A DNA stretch of 64,000 bases from Clostridia bacterium (lineage in GTDB: Bacteria > Bacillota > Clostridia > Christensenellales > Aristaeellaceae). Each line of letters begins with the position of its first letter. Position 1 is the stretch's first letter. A program made the translations under genes and the position numbers. A model generated the notes under the pieces. It saw only the letters and a list, made by a program, of their open reading frames with translations. It was not told the DNA's origin and did no database searches. The DNA is taken from contig JAFUBA010000053.1 of assembly GCA_017460395.1 (NCBI GenBank), positions 1 through 64,000 on the forward strand, given 5' to 3'. Positions 18,201 through 26,078 of this stretch are shown here, in pieces.

Positions 18201-18566
18201 GGCAGTCTGGTAGCTTTTCTCCACCTGCCGCACGCGGAAGGAGGCGGCCTCCTCCCGGCTGTCGAGAAAGTCCCCCAGCCCTTCAAAGGCCTCCGCTGCC
18301 TCCAGATCCCTGCCCTCCCGGGCAAGGCCCCACGCGGTAAGGTACCTGATATAAAGATCACTCTGCTGCGTGTGCCCTGCCTTCTGAAAGGCTTCCAGGG
18401 CAGCCTCATCGTGACCGAGGCTCATCTCCTGCCGGCCGATGTTGTACCAGTCTTCCGGGGACCCGTTTCCCATGCAGCCGGTGAGAAGTACAAGGCAGCA
18501 TGTGAGGAGCAGGGCCAGCGCCAGGCGCCTCACGTGCGTGCCGGAATGTGTCAGATTTCTTTTCAT
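15222..18566 (-). CDS. Large TPR-repeat lipoprotein (1114 aa)
   Basis: The N-terminus is a lipoprotein signal: hydrophobic core then LLTGC with the acylated cysteine at about residue 31. The rest is a long array of TPR/Sel1-like helical hairpins, recognised by repeating phrases such as AWGLAREGRDLEAAEAFEGL, LGDFLDSREEA and AERLEKA, running to about residue 1000. Such arrays bind proteins, so it is probably a surface scaffold. The last ~110 residues change to a 23-residue repeat rich in Ser, Asp, Leu, Glu, Ala, Thr and Val (see the repeat entry). Start ATG has GGAGG upstream. The protein is strongly acidic. No enzymatic domain is seen. The MIF-like gene follows in the same direction. Confidence 0.88.
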   Translation of the reverse strand: MKRNLTHSGTHVRRLALALLLTCCLVLLTGCMGNGSPEDWYNIGRQEMSLGHDEAALEAFQKAGHTQQSDLYIRYLTAWGLAREGRDLEAAEAFEGLGDFLDSREEAASFRVRQVEKSYQTALNLFYEKRWGEAQEALRAFEDREDVPNLIRYAEAMELRDEAPDSAIGLFLSLGSWRDSRDQAERLEKAMLEGYFQAALREMDKADWDAGIRALETLIERTENGIAGPEEAFPNLDEAKQLLSYAEAQKVFSEGDWLKAESMFRALGFLRDSRAMAELSHASWVRDMQKDALSLEGTGDFEAALSILEALGSEADPFQVLRVKVRLMEGEDRFEEAVAMLETRAEETEDNQAQVEALLEEVRGHQRAHFLSEGIQAFEKGDMETASLLLSRCEDMQEAENYLLYLQALEYLEAGDAQDARDLFEGLGDFADAQARAEALREAWEEDVLKRAVEAYEDGNEIVAVQLFSQVSGREEAQRYLVRMQAALQLLHGDWDSSARAFEELGDDALAKELLQSAEYMQARKTYTEALSAIEEGDMDRAEELMAVSSMVSESAPYRHYFAGKKALEREAFDEAARELSQADGVLDTEELLLAVRKAKERADVESAIRVLEEEGTAHIPEILYDSDDVPEDMKAYVNARALETEDPETAIELYRQVGDVLDAADRTEALEERVQAERLGMAVSLARGGALQEALDLVADDPGDDAEMLRSYCRARLMEEQDTAGSREEAADIYEELGDYLDVPERIRHLDAIAWREAMLSALRDGNLEGAAHLLEDRETLSGEGDADAWMTYYLQGRMLEEEGRYGEAAASYLSLLDLFLDAGERYETVSEQAEEADATGVLHAFKEGNVEPVEDYLAPLLDGEMRNCILHLCASRMMDEGRQEDAQLILGILGEQADADATETDEPSQLVLDERWDEAREAFLARAICEDEETRKDADRYLLYIEARVAENRGSLHTAAKLYELLTDFLDSRERLAKAEEVLDQERLLYAPGRDAGEDQAVTTESGLEETVDTGNDLEAAEEPVTTESDLAEPVAPESDLEAAEVPVSTASDLVETVTTESDLEAAEVPVTTASDLEETVATGSDLEAAEAPVATASDLVEIVATESDIEG
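15225..15554 (-). repeat. 69-bp in-frame tandem repeat at the 3' end of the TPR lipoprotein gene
   Basis: About 4.8 copies of a 69-bp unit encode a 23-residue unit with the pattern SDLxExVxTxSDLEAAExPV. Copies differ by a few substitutions only. The unit is itself two half-units sharing SDL. It is protein-coding, not a CRISPR array, and likely to vary in copy number between strains. Confidence 0.9.
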
Positions 18567-18627
18567 GATGATCCTCCGTCAAAGCCTGATCTCATGATAC
18601 ATGTTGTCTGCCTTTTGCAGCACGCGC

Positions 18628-18636
18628 ATCTTACCA
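18628..18636 (-). promoter_or_regulatory. Candidate extended -10 promoter of the TPR lipoprotein gene
   Basis: Minus strand TGGTAAGAT: a TGn-extended -10 box TAAGAT about 60 bp upstream of the ATG at 18566. I see no good -35, so this is tentative. The rest of the 289-bp gap 18567-18855 is A/T-rich and otherwise featureless apart from the terminator at 18811-18852. Confidence 0.4.
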
Positions 18637-18804
18637 TAATCGCGGCCATTTTCACAGATCCTTTTTCCCGCAGCGGCTCATTTGAGGCCTACAAAAATTT
18701 CTTGATATTTTCACACAAACTTCACTTCCCGTTCACATGCATGCAGTACCTTATGCCTGCTCCCTTGTCTATGGGAGTATCCCCTAACAACCTCCCTTTT
18801 CCCA

Positions 18805-18852
18805 AAAAAGCAAACGCTGATCGGGTGCCAGCCGGTCAGCGTTTGTTTTTTA
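18805..18852. terminator. Bidirectional terminator after the M16 peptidase gene
   Basis: Ten-base stem CAAACGCTGA/TCAGCGTTTG flanked by T-runs on both strands (GTTTGTTTTTT on plus; CTTTTTT on minus). It ends the minus-strand peptidase gene, whose stop is at 18856. Confidence 0.85.
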
Positions 18853-18855
18853 TGT

Positions 18856-21744
18856 TCAGATCTCCTCGACTGTCAGGCCCATGCCCTCAAGCGCCGCAGC
18901 ATACCCCACGGCACACACGGGACCGTCCTGCCCAAGAGCCCGGACATATGGGATCAGCGCCTGGAAGTCTTCTCTTGTGGTCTTCTTCATTTCATTCCAG
19001 ATCCTTGCCCGGTCTTCCTCTGTGTAGCCCGTCAGCTTCCTCATGAGGGCCCGGTCCATCTTCTGACGTGCGCTGAGAAGCGGGTTCATGCCCGACATGG
19101 CAGCAATGATCATGGGCTCGATGGTGTCATCCTGCAGGCAGTATTCCTTCAGCCACCCGTCCATCTCCTCAAACACCTTGAGCGTTCTTGCCGGCGTGGG
19201 ATCGCGGTAGGAGTAGACGTTCAGATTTCCGTTGGCCGAGCAGGTCATGCCCGTGCCGTAAGCTCCGCCCTGCACGCGCACCTGTCCCCACAGACAGGTG
19301 AGGCCCATGATGTGGGACAAAACATGCATGCTCCCGGGGAACACCGCCCTCTGGGACCAGCCTCTGGCCACATAGGACACCTGGGAGGGCACCGCGTACC
19401 CGGCGGCCCGATTGGCCGTCGTCTCATACAGACGGGGCAGGTCATCGAGCGGCGCTCCTGCATTATCTCTGGGCAGGAGCTTCATAAAGGGCGTGAGTGC
19501 CTCCGCCTCGGGCGCATCGCACCCGAGGGCAAGGATCATGCCCTCCCGCCGGACGGCCCGGCGAAGAAGGTCGCCCATCTCCTGGATCAGCCCGTCTCCC
19601 TGCTCCTCAAAACCCGCCCTGAGAGCGCTCAGGCGCCGAAGCGACGGGACGCCCGACAGCTCATGGGAGAGGGCACCCGCGCTCCCCGTGAACGCATTGA
19701 CATGGAGGAAAGCGAAGTTATGGCCGGAAACCGTCAGGCTCTGGCGCACAGATGTTTCCGTCTGGATCAGGACCTGCTGCACCTTGTTTCTGTCAAACAC
19801 GCTCTCCAGCAGCATCTCCGCGATCAGCTCCATCCCGTGGGTCAGCTGGCTGTCCAGCATGGAGGCGCTCACCTTGAGATAGGTGCGGCATGTGTCGTAC
19901 TCGCCCGCGCTCTGCTGGCACTCAAGGCTTGCCGCCACACTCCCGATGGTCTTCTTGACCTCCCGCCCCAGTTCATAGGCGCTTCTGCGGGCGGTGGGCA
20001 TGGCACCCAGGAGCGTGGCTGCCATTTTCAGCCGGAAGAGCTCCTCCGCCGTGAGCCCGCCCAGAGGGAAATACATCGTGACATAGCTCACCCCGTGGCC
20101 CTGCAGGGGATAGAGGAGCACCCTCGCGCCTTCGAGGGCGCATTCCCTGCACTCGAGGTCCCGCGCCATTTCGCCCACGTCCTCGAGGGTCAGGACCGGA
20201 AGGGTCGAAAGCTGCTCCGGTGTATCCCCGGTCCGCTGCCAGAGGAGGAGCTGCTCGTTCATCCGGGCGTTCTCCTGTTTTTCCTCCTCGCTCCACTCCT
20301 GCACGGTCTTCAGAATGCGCTGCTTCTCTTCCTCCCGCGTCCGCGCCCCGAGGGTCACGGAGGGCCGCACCAGCACCCGGCACCTGCCCGCTTCTTCCAG
20401 GAAGATTTCCCGCGCGATCGACTCCAGCTTTCCCTCTTCCTTTGAAAGCGCCCTCAGGTCCCGGAAGCGATCGTCGCACACGAGGTACATCGCAGGATCA
20501 CCGCCGTAGAGCCAGCTGTCCATGACCGCGACGGCCCGGTCGATCCCCTGCGGCTCGTACTTTTCCCTGGCGTAGTACTCCATCTCGTTGATGGTCGCCT
20601 CCACGTCTTCAGGATCGAATCCCTTCGAGATCTCCTCCTCCAGGGCCTGCATCAGGAGCGCCGCTGCCTTTTCCTCCGCCCCGTCCTGCATGTGCTGGAG
20701 GCTCACGGTCAGAAAGCACTGAAGGAGGCTGTCGTTGAACTGCGCCAGGACGTCCTCCGCCAGGCGGGATTCCAGGATCTTTCTCGTGACCGGGGCCTCA
20801 TTGCTCCCCAGCAGAACATCCGTCACCACCTTGCAGGCCATGAGGTGCAGGGGATCATCCCATCTGCCGATGATCTTTCCGTATGTCAGCGTGGCGCGGT
20901 TCTTCGTCTCCTCCTCGCCCGCGACCTCGTATTCGGTCTCCACCTCCCCCGAGACAGGCGTCTGGTACAGATCCTCCTTAAGGCCCTCGAGCGCGTCAAA
21001 GTCCCTGAGATAGCTGTCAATCAGCTCCAGTGTTTCCTTAAGCGGCACCGCGCCATCCAGATAGATCCTGGCATTGGACGGGTGATAGAACTTTCTGTAG
21101 GTTTCCCTGTACTGCTCGTAGGTCAGGTTCGGGATCTCCCTCGGGTCCCCTCCGGAGACGAGACCGTAGCATGTGTCCGGGAACAGGAGCTTTCGCATGG
21201 CGCGGCGCATGACGTCCATCTCCTGGCCCATGGATCCCTTCATCTCGTTGAATACGACGCCCTTGTAGACATACTCGCCCGTCTCATCCTGCTCGATGTG
21301 CCAGCCCTCCTGGTAGAAGATGTTGGGATCATGCAGAAGACGGGGATGGAAGACGGCATCGAGGTACACGCCTGTCAGGTTCAGAAAGTCTTTTGCGTTT
21401 CTTGATGAGACAGGATACATGGTCTTGTCCTGAAATGTCATGGCATTCAGGTACGTGTTCACACTCGTCTTCAGAAGCTCGACAAACGGCTCCCGCACGG
21501 GGTATCTGTCAGAGCCCGAGAGGCAGGAGTGCTCCAGAATGTGGAACACGCCCGTGGAATCCTCCGGCAGTGTCTTGAAGGTGATGGCAAAGGTCTTGTT
21601 CTCCTCACCGTTGTCAAGAAAGACTGCCTCGGTGCCGGTCTTTTCGTATACCATAGAGACGAGCGTTCCGCCAAGCTCCTCCATCTCCCGCACCTGCGTC
21701 ACGCGAAAGCCATGAAGAAGCTCCCCGGTCTGAAATCTGTTCAT
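18856..21744 (-). CDS. M16C (presequence protease-like) zinc metallopeptidase
   Basis: A 962-residue peptidase of the insulinase superfamily, PreP/M16C size. The inverted zinc motif HILEH is at residues 68-72, followed by SGSDRYPVREPF and VNTYLNAMTFQDKTMYPVSS, both characteristic of the PreP group. A second, inactive M16 half lies in the C-terminal part. No signal peptide is present, so it most likely degrades peptides in the cytoplasm. An open reading extends to 22983, but that part overlaps the next gene in another frame and is a shadow. The start ATG 21744 is preferred because GGGAG lies seven bases upstream; ATG 21750 is possible. Its own promoter is at 21789-21817. Confidence 0.92.
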   Translation of the reverse strand: MNRFQTGELLHGFRVTQVREMEELGGTLVSMVYEKTGTEAVFLDNGEENKTFAITFKTLPEDSTGVFHILEHSCLSGSDRYPVREPFVELLKTSVNTYLNAMTFQDKTMYPVSSRNAKDFLNLTGVYLDAVFHPRLLHDPNIFYQEGWHIEQDETGEYVYKGVVFNEMKGSMGQEMDVMRRAMRKLLFPDTCYGLVSGGDPREIPNLTYEQYRETYRKFYHPSNARIYLDGAVPLKETLELIDSYLRDFDALEGLKEDLYQTPVSGEVETEYEVAGEEETKNRATLTYGKIIGRWDDPLHLMACKVVTDVLLGSNEAPVTRKILESRLAEDVLAQFNDSLLQCFLTVSLQHMQDGAEEKAAALLMQALEEEISKGFDPEDVEATINEMEYYAREKYEPQGIDRAVAVMDSWLYGGDPAMYLVCDDRFRDLRALSKEEGKLESIAREIFLEEAGRCRVLVRPSVTLGARTREEEKQRILKTVQEWSEEEKQENARMNEQLLLWQRTGDTPEQLSTLPVLTLEDVGEMARDLECRECALEGARVLLYPLQGHGVSYVTMYFPLGGLTAEELFRLKMAATLLGAMPTARRSAYELGREVKKTIGSVAASLECQQSAGEYDTCRTYLKVSASMLDSQLTHGMELIAEMLLESVFDRNKVQQVLIQTETSVRQSLTVSGHNFAFLHVNAFTGSAGALSHELSGVPSLRRLSALRAGFEEQGDGLIQEMGDLLRRAVRREGMILALGCDAPEAEALTPFMKLLPRDNAGAPLDDLPRLYETTANRAAGYAVPSQVSYVARGWSQRAVFPGSMHVLSHIMGLTCLWGQVRVQGGAYGTGMTCSANGNLNVYSYRDPTPARTLKVFEEMDGWLKEYCLQDDTIEPMIIAAMSGMNPLLSARQKMDRALMRKLTGYTEEDRARIWNEMKKTTREDFQALIPYVRALGQDGPVCAVGYAAALEGMGLTVEEI

Positions 21745-21788
21745 CTGCATGCTCCCTTCCAGAATGCTGTCAAAATCGCGCAGAAAGC

Positions 21789-21817
21789 ATTGTACCACAG
21801 AATTTTCCGCATGTCCC
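21789..21817 (-). promoter_or_regulatory. Promoter of the M16C peptidase gene
   Basis: Minus strand: -35 GGGACA (21812-21817), 17-bp spacer, TGG-extended -10 TACAAT (21789-21794), about 45 bp upstream of the ATG. Confidence 0.55.
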
Positions 21818-21846
21818 AGGAAAACTCCATATTTCAACTTCAGATT

Positions 21847-21880
21847 GAAAGCCGCACAGTTCTTCACCTGCGCGGCTTTC
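21847..21880 (-). terminator. Hairpin after the SrfB-like gene
   Basis: Thirteen-base stem (GAAAGCCGCGCAG / CTGTGCGGCTTTC, one G-U) directly after the stop at 21891. The T-tract is poor, so termination may be partial. Confidence 0.55.
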
Positions 21881-21890
21881 ATTCTCTCCA

Positions 21891-24800
21891 TTACAGGAGC
21901 TTGTCGATCATATAGTGAAATGCTTCCGGCAGACGGTCCGGGCACTGGGCCCGAAGCGCCCAGATGCGCTGGGTTCCGTCCTGCGTGAGCTCGCCCCCCT
22001 GCACCATACCGGGGAAGAGAAGCGCAGCCTGGACAGGAAAGAGCATGGAAAAGCGGAGGAGAAAGTGGCCGCACAGCCAGTCCGGTGCCACCGTCCACTG
22101 GGTCTCGCCGCGCTCCCACTTCGTGTCCTGCTCCTCCATCCTGAGAATCCCGAAGGCCGCCTCCATCTTGGGCTGCATGCTCATCTGAAGACGCATGGAG
22201 TGGACCGGGTGATCGTCCCGCATGGGGAGGGTGAGGAAGGTAGCCACGCTCCTTCGGATCTCCTCGCACAGAAGCGGATACATGCCCGCGCCGCGCCCGC
22301 AGAACCACACGGGCAGCTGCTCCGGCAGACGGTCTGAATACATCGTCCTGTCGCCGACCGCCTCCGCCATGGTGCCAAAGAGCGTCATCATCTCGCAGAA
22401 CACGAGAATTACCCAGGCGCTCAGATGTGTGCTGCCGCCCTGTAAGAAGAGCGCATTGATCAGCAGCGCAGTGTCTCCCGCCCGCTCGCCCAGCATCCAT
22501 TCCAGGGCGTCGCGGGAGCGCTGGAAGGCCCTGGCATCGTGGTCGGCCCTCAGGAAGTCCTCCTTGAGCGATGCAAGGCCCGTCGGACCCGGCAGCTCCG
22601 TGGCAGCGGAGGGGTTTTCGCGGAAGAGCATATGCAGTCGGTCGCACAGCCCGATGCCAAGCAGCCCGTCCATGATGGGGCTCGCAATCCCGCGAAGGGA
22701 GATGCACCCCGAGATGCTCCCCTGCCCCATGATGAGCATGCCGAAGCTGGCGCGGAGACTTTTTTCTGCAAGTTCTCTGGCGGCACAGAGCCTGGAGGGC
22801 ATGGCAAGGTGCACGCCAAGGCTCCTGACCCCGGTGATCTCCTCCATCTCCTCCGCGGCTGTCTCCGCCTCCCGCCGGAAGGCCTCGATGCCGGGCTCTG
22901 TCAGCACATCCGGCAGGGAAAGATGCCAGGTAATCGCATCCGCACCCCGCATGCACGCATCCAGGGAGCACAAAAGCATGCACAGTTTCCAGTAGGCATC
23001 CCGCAGCCTGCCCGCCTGCTCGTCGGTTCGAAGAAGGAAGGTGGAATCCGCCTCCTCCCCCGGCATCGGGAAACTCGCATCCACCAGCGGCACCACCTTT
23101 GTGTGCCAGCCATGAAAGAGGACGGACGTGGGCAGTACAGGCCCGAGGGGAATGGAGGGCAGAAGCTGAGGGGACGGATCCGCAGACGGGGACTTCAAGA
23201 GAATCCTTGTCAGATTCGGGATCACAACCTCCTCCGGCCCGCCGTCCGTTTTCCTCGCCAGCGCGGTTCCGCTCCCGCCAATGTCCAGGGCATAGCCGAG
23301 CTGTCCGGCCTGCACCTCCTCAAACGGCGGGACGTCCGCGAGGATAGCCCCAAGGGACATGGTGCCAAGCCGCAGGGGTGTACAGAAGGGAAAGACGCCG
23401 GAGGGCAGCACGACGGGCAGGTATGTCTCTTCTGTATTGTTTCCAGGATTCATGTTCCCAGGACTGTCATGACTGTCGTTTGTATTCTGGATGGTATCAC
23501 AGTGCCCGAAGTAGAACCCCTTGCCCTGCCATACGCCCGCCTCCACGCGGCCGCGCAGTGACAGATACCACGTGCGCCAGGTATTCTGGATGGGGACAGC
23601 CGGCCACACGGACAGGTCTGGCACCTGCCTGCCCTCCCAGATGATCTGTTCCAGCGGCGCATACGAGCGCGTAAAGGTAAGCGTGCCCCGGGCCCCGGTG
23701 ACATACAGGCGCATAACGAGATTGCCCTGTCCGTCTGCCTCGCCCTCGATCCTTTGGAGACCATACCCCGAAAAGCCGCCCGTCGCACACAGGGCGCCGA
23801 GAGACTCCGATACGGGCGGGAGCACCGCAGCATACCCTTCCGCAAAGGGCACGGGGACATAGAACCTGCCCTGCTCGAGGAGGGCTGGATCCATGAGCAC
23901 GAGACGGTCCGAGAAGGGACGCATGCAGGCCGATGCGACCTCCTCCCCCGCCACCTCCAGAAGGAGGGCGTGCACAGCCGGGGAGTCCGTCCGCCAGGGC
24001 CAGGTGAGCGTCAGGGTCTGATCTCCCTGAAGGGAGGCGTCGTAGGCGGCCTCCGCCATCCTGAGCAGGGACCTTTTCGCCCCCTCGCCCGTGACCTCCT
24101 CCGCAGCCGCCTTCAGCTTCTGGCTGAGGGAGAGCGCATAGACCCTGGAATCCCGCTCCAGGATCTCCTCCTCCGCATACAGTGCCCTCGCCCCGTCTGC
24201 GGCCTCCACGGTGCGGATCCTTGTCACGTACTGCACGGGATCAAGATAGCACAGGGGCGTCTCGCCCCATGTCCAGATGCCCCGCTCCGGGACCTTCGAG
24301 ACCGGGTCCTGGAGCCCCAGGCATGCAAAGAGCGGATGGGCCGGAACCGCACGCGCCGCGATCCGCTCGCAGTGCACGTTTTCAAAGCCGCTCTGGCCGG
24401 GGAGCCCTGCGATCATCCTGACCATCTGGCTCCAGCCCTTGAGGCTCACATCCGCCTCCTGCCGGTCCTCCATTTCCCCTGCCATCAGGTCCCGCAGGAG
24501 CTCCTGGCAGGTTGCATTCCCCCCAAGGACCTCCAGCCGCTCAATGAGCAGCCGCCGAAGGACCGGTTCCCTGAGTGATGTGGGATCGGATACCGTGCCG
24601 TCTTTGTGGAGGAGCTCCCCGCACAGCGCACTCATGTATCCGCCCTTCTCCCGCCAGGAAACCATCGGGAGAACGAGCCAGTCAGGGTCCACAAGGCCCA
24701 GAGGCCGCACTGGCCCGGCGTCTTCCCCTTCGCCCTCCTCCCTCAGGCACAGGAGCTCGAGACTGTCCCGTCCAAGGACGCTCAGCACTCTTTTGCAGAA

Positions 24801-25136
24801 CCCGCCCATCTCATGCGTGACATGCACCCGCTCCACCCTGGCCCTACCCGTCAGGTCCGAGAGAAGCACGGATGCGAGAAATGCCCGGAAAAAGAGACGG
24901 TCCTCCCCTGCAAACCGCCCGCTCTCATCCAGGATCCCCAGAACGCCCCGGCTCTTGCCCTCCTCGGGGAGAGCAGAAGCGGCATCCTGGAAAAAGGAGG
25001 CGGGGTAGACTGCCTCCACCGCGCCAAGGCCTGAAGCCACGGCCACGGTTCCCTCATCGTCTCCGAGCCAAACGGTCCGAAGCAGCTGTCTCTTCTCTGT
25101 CCTGTCCACGAAAACGGGCACCTCACTTACATACAA
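21891..25136 (-). CDS. Actin/HSP70-fold (SrfB-like) large protein, degenerate ATPase (1081 aa)
   Basis: I do not recognise this protein by overall similarity, but the C-terminal half has the three landmarks of the actin/HSP70 (ASKHA) fold in the right order and spacing: phosphate-1 GYALDIGGSGTALA (614-627), phosphate-2-like MGQGSISGCISL (803-814) and adenosine-motif-like FCGRGAGMYPLL (945-956). The gaps of ~185 and ~143 residues match HSP70. A segment at 737-770 resembles the HSP70 connector (LSLPDVLTEPGIEAF..A). The phosphate-2 aspartate is replaced, so hydrolysis is doubtful. Residues 1-600 are a beta-rich domain of unknown type. Size and layout recall the SrfB family; that name is inference. 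The start is TTG with AGGA four bases upstream. Its likely partner is the tubulin-like gene at 26065-28002. Confidence 0.7.
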   Translation of the reverse strand: MYVSEVPVFVDRTEKRQLLRTVWLGDDEGTVAVASGLGAVEAVYPASFFQDAASALPEEGKSRGVLGILDESGRFAGEDRLFFRAFLASVLLSDLTGRARVERVHVTHEMGGFCKRVLSVLGRDSLELLCLREEGEGEDAGPVRPLGLVDPDWLVLPMVSWREKGGYMSALCGELLHKDGTVSDPTSLREPVLRRLLIERLEVLGGNATCQELLRDLMAGEMEDRQEADVSLKGWSQMVRMIAGLPGQSGFENVHCERIAARAVPAHPLFACLGLQDPVSKVPERGIWTWGETPLCYLDPVQYVTRIRTVEAADGARALYAEEEILERDSRVYALSLSQKLKAAAEEVTGEGAKRSLLRMAEAAYDASLQGDQTLTLTWPWRTDSPAVHALLLEVAGEEVASACMRPFSDRLVLMDPALLEQGRFYVPVPFAEGYAAVLPPVSESLGALCATGGFSGYGLQRIEGEADGQGNLVMRLYVTGARGTLTFTRSYAPLEQIIWEGRQVPDLSVWPAVPIQNTWRTWYLSLRGRVEAGVWQGKGFYFGHCDTIQNTNDSHDSPGNMNPGNNTEETYLPVVLPSGVFPFCTPLRLGTMSLGAILADVPPFEEVQAGQLGYALDIGGSGTALARKTDGGPEEVVIPNLTRILLKSPSADPSPQLLPSIPLGPVLPTSVLFHGWHTKVVPLVDASFPMPGEEADSTFLLRTDEQAGRLRDAYWKLCMLLCSLDACMRGADAITWHLSLPDVLTEPGIEAFRREAETAAEEMEEITGVRSLGVHLAMPSRLCAARELAEKSLRASFGMLIMGQGSISGCISLRGIASPIMDGLLGIGLCDRLHMLFRENPSAATELPGPTGLASLKEDFLRADHDARAFQRSRDALEWMLGERAGDTALLINALFLQGGSTHLSAWVILVFCEMMTLFGTMAEAVGDRTMYSDRLPEQLPVWFCGRGAGMYPLLCEEIRRSVATFLTLPMRDDHPVHSMRLQMSMQPKMEAAFGILRMEEQDTKWERGETQWTVAPDWLCGHFLLRFSMLFPVQAALLFPGMVQGGELTQDGTQRIWALRAQCPDRLPEAFHYMIDKLL

Positions 25137-25154
25137 AGTATCCTGGATTCAGGA

Positions 25155-25183
25155 TTGACACAGGGGGCATCTTCTGCAAAAAT
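25155..25183 (+). promoter_or_regulatory. Candidate promoter of the RNase H gene
   Basis: Plus strand: perfect -35 TTGACA (25155-25160), 17-bp spacer, poor -10 AAAAAT (25178-25183), 59 bp upstream of the ATG. It lies in the 105-bp region between two divergent genes, beside a small palindrome (TCCTG GATT CAGGA, 25141-25154). Confidence 0.45.
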
Positions 25184-25241
25184 GCATTCTCCGCGGGGCT
25201 CAGCGCCCCGCAGGAAACTTCTGCATAAGAAAGGACGCCAC

Positions 25242-26078
25242 ATGCCATCTGCAAAAAAGCCCAAATTCTACGCCGTCCGAAAGGGGCGCACAAAAGGCCT
25301 GTTTCTGACCTGGAGCGAGTGCCAGAAGGCCGTGATCGGTTTCCCCGGCGCCGAGTTCAAATCTTTCCCCACAGAAGGTGAGGCAAAGGCCTGGCTGGAA
25401 GGGGCCGAGGACCGTCTGGCAGACCTCTCTGAGGCGCCCGATGACCATGGCACCTTCTTTGCCGTCCGCGGGGGCTCGCAGGACGGCGTGTTTACCAGGG
25501 AAGCTTCCGCCAAGTCCGCCTACATCTATGGGCAGGCCGGAGAGCAGAAAACCTTCTCATCCCGCGCGGATGCGGAGGCCTGGGTCAGGGGCGAGGACCG
25601 GTTTGACACCCTGCATCGCCTCGACCGGGAGGAAGGGTTTGTCACCGCCTACTGCGACGGCAGCTACGACCAGGTCCATCGTCTCTACGGCTGGGGCACC
25701 GTCATTCTCCCCAGGAGCGAAGAAGACCCAGAGGAGATACACCTGTGCGGTTTTGGCCGTCATCAGGATTACCTGCCCAGCCGGAATGTGGCAGGCGAGG
25801 TCATGGGCAGCCTTGCCGCCATGGACTGGGCCCTCCGGCATGGGTACAAAAAGATCCGCATCTACCACGACTACGAGGGGGTCCGCTGCTGGATCACCCG
25901 CGACTGGAAGCGGAACACGCCCATTTCGCAGATGTATGAGGCCACCTATGCCCAGACCTATGAGCCCCACCTGACCGTCGCCTTCCAAAAGGTGTCGGGT
26001 CACACAGGGGTGCGCTACAATGAGCTGGCGGACCAGCTGGCAAAGGAAGGTGCAAGAAAGGGCGTCACCGGCCGCTGA
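25242..26078 (+). CDS. Ribonuclease HI with two N-terminal viroplasmin domains
   Basis: The protein cuts the RNA strand of RNA-DNA hybrids. Residues 8-53 and 72-115 are two copies of the small viroplasmin (hybrid-binding) domain, each with the FYAVRKGR.G.F / FFAVRGG..DGVF start. The catalytic domain (about 132-278) has all four acidic residues: Asp139 in CDGSY, Glu186 in AGEVMGS, Asp210 in YHDYEG and Asp264 in NELADQLA. Most bacterial RNases HI of this type carry one viroplasmin domain. AAGGA six bases upstream fixes ATG 25242. The gene is antisense to its neighbours, and its 3' end overlaps the convergent tubulin-like gene by 14 bp. Confidence 0.93.
   Translation: MPSAKKPKFYAVRKGRTKGLFLTWSECQKAVIGFPGAEFKSFPTEGEAKAWLEGAEDRLADLSEAPDDHGTFFAVRGGSQDGVFTREASAKSAYIYGQAGEQKTFSSRADAEAWVRGEDRFDTLHRLDREEGFVTAYCDGSYDQVHRLYGWGTVILPRSEEDPEEIHLCGFGRHQDYLPSRNVAGEVMGSLAAMDWALRHGYKKIRIYHDYEGVRCWITRDWKRNTPISQMYEATYAQTYEPHLTVAFQKVSGHTGVRYNELADQLAKEGARKGVTGR

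Noticed and set aside
21745-22983. N-terminal extension of the M16 peptidase by ~410 residues
   Set aside because: It overlaps the SrfB-like gene in another frame, has Arg/Gly/His-rich shadow composition, and a good start with ribosome binding site and promoter exists at 21744.
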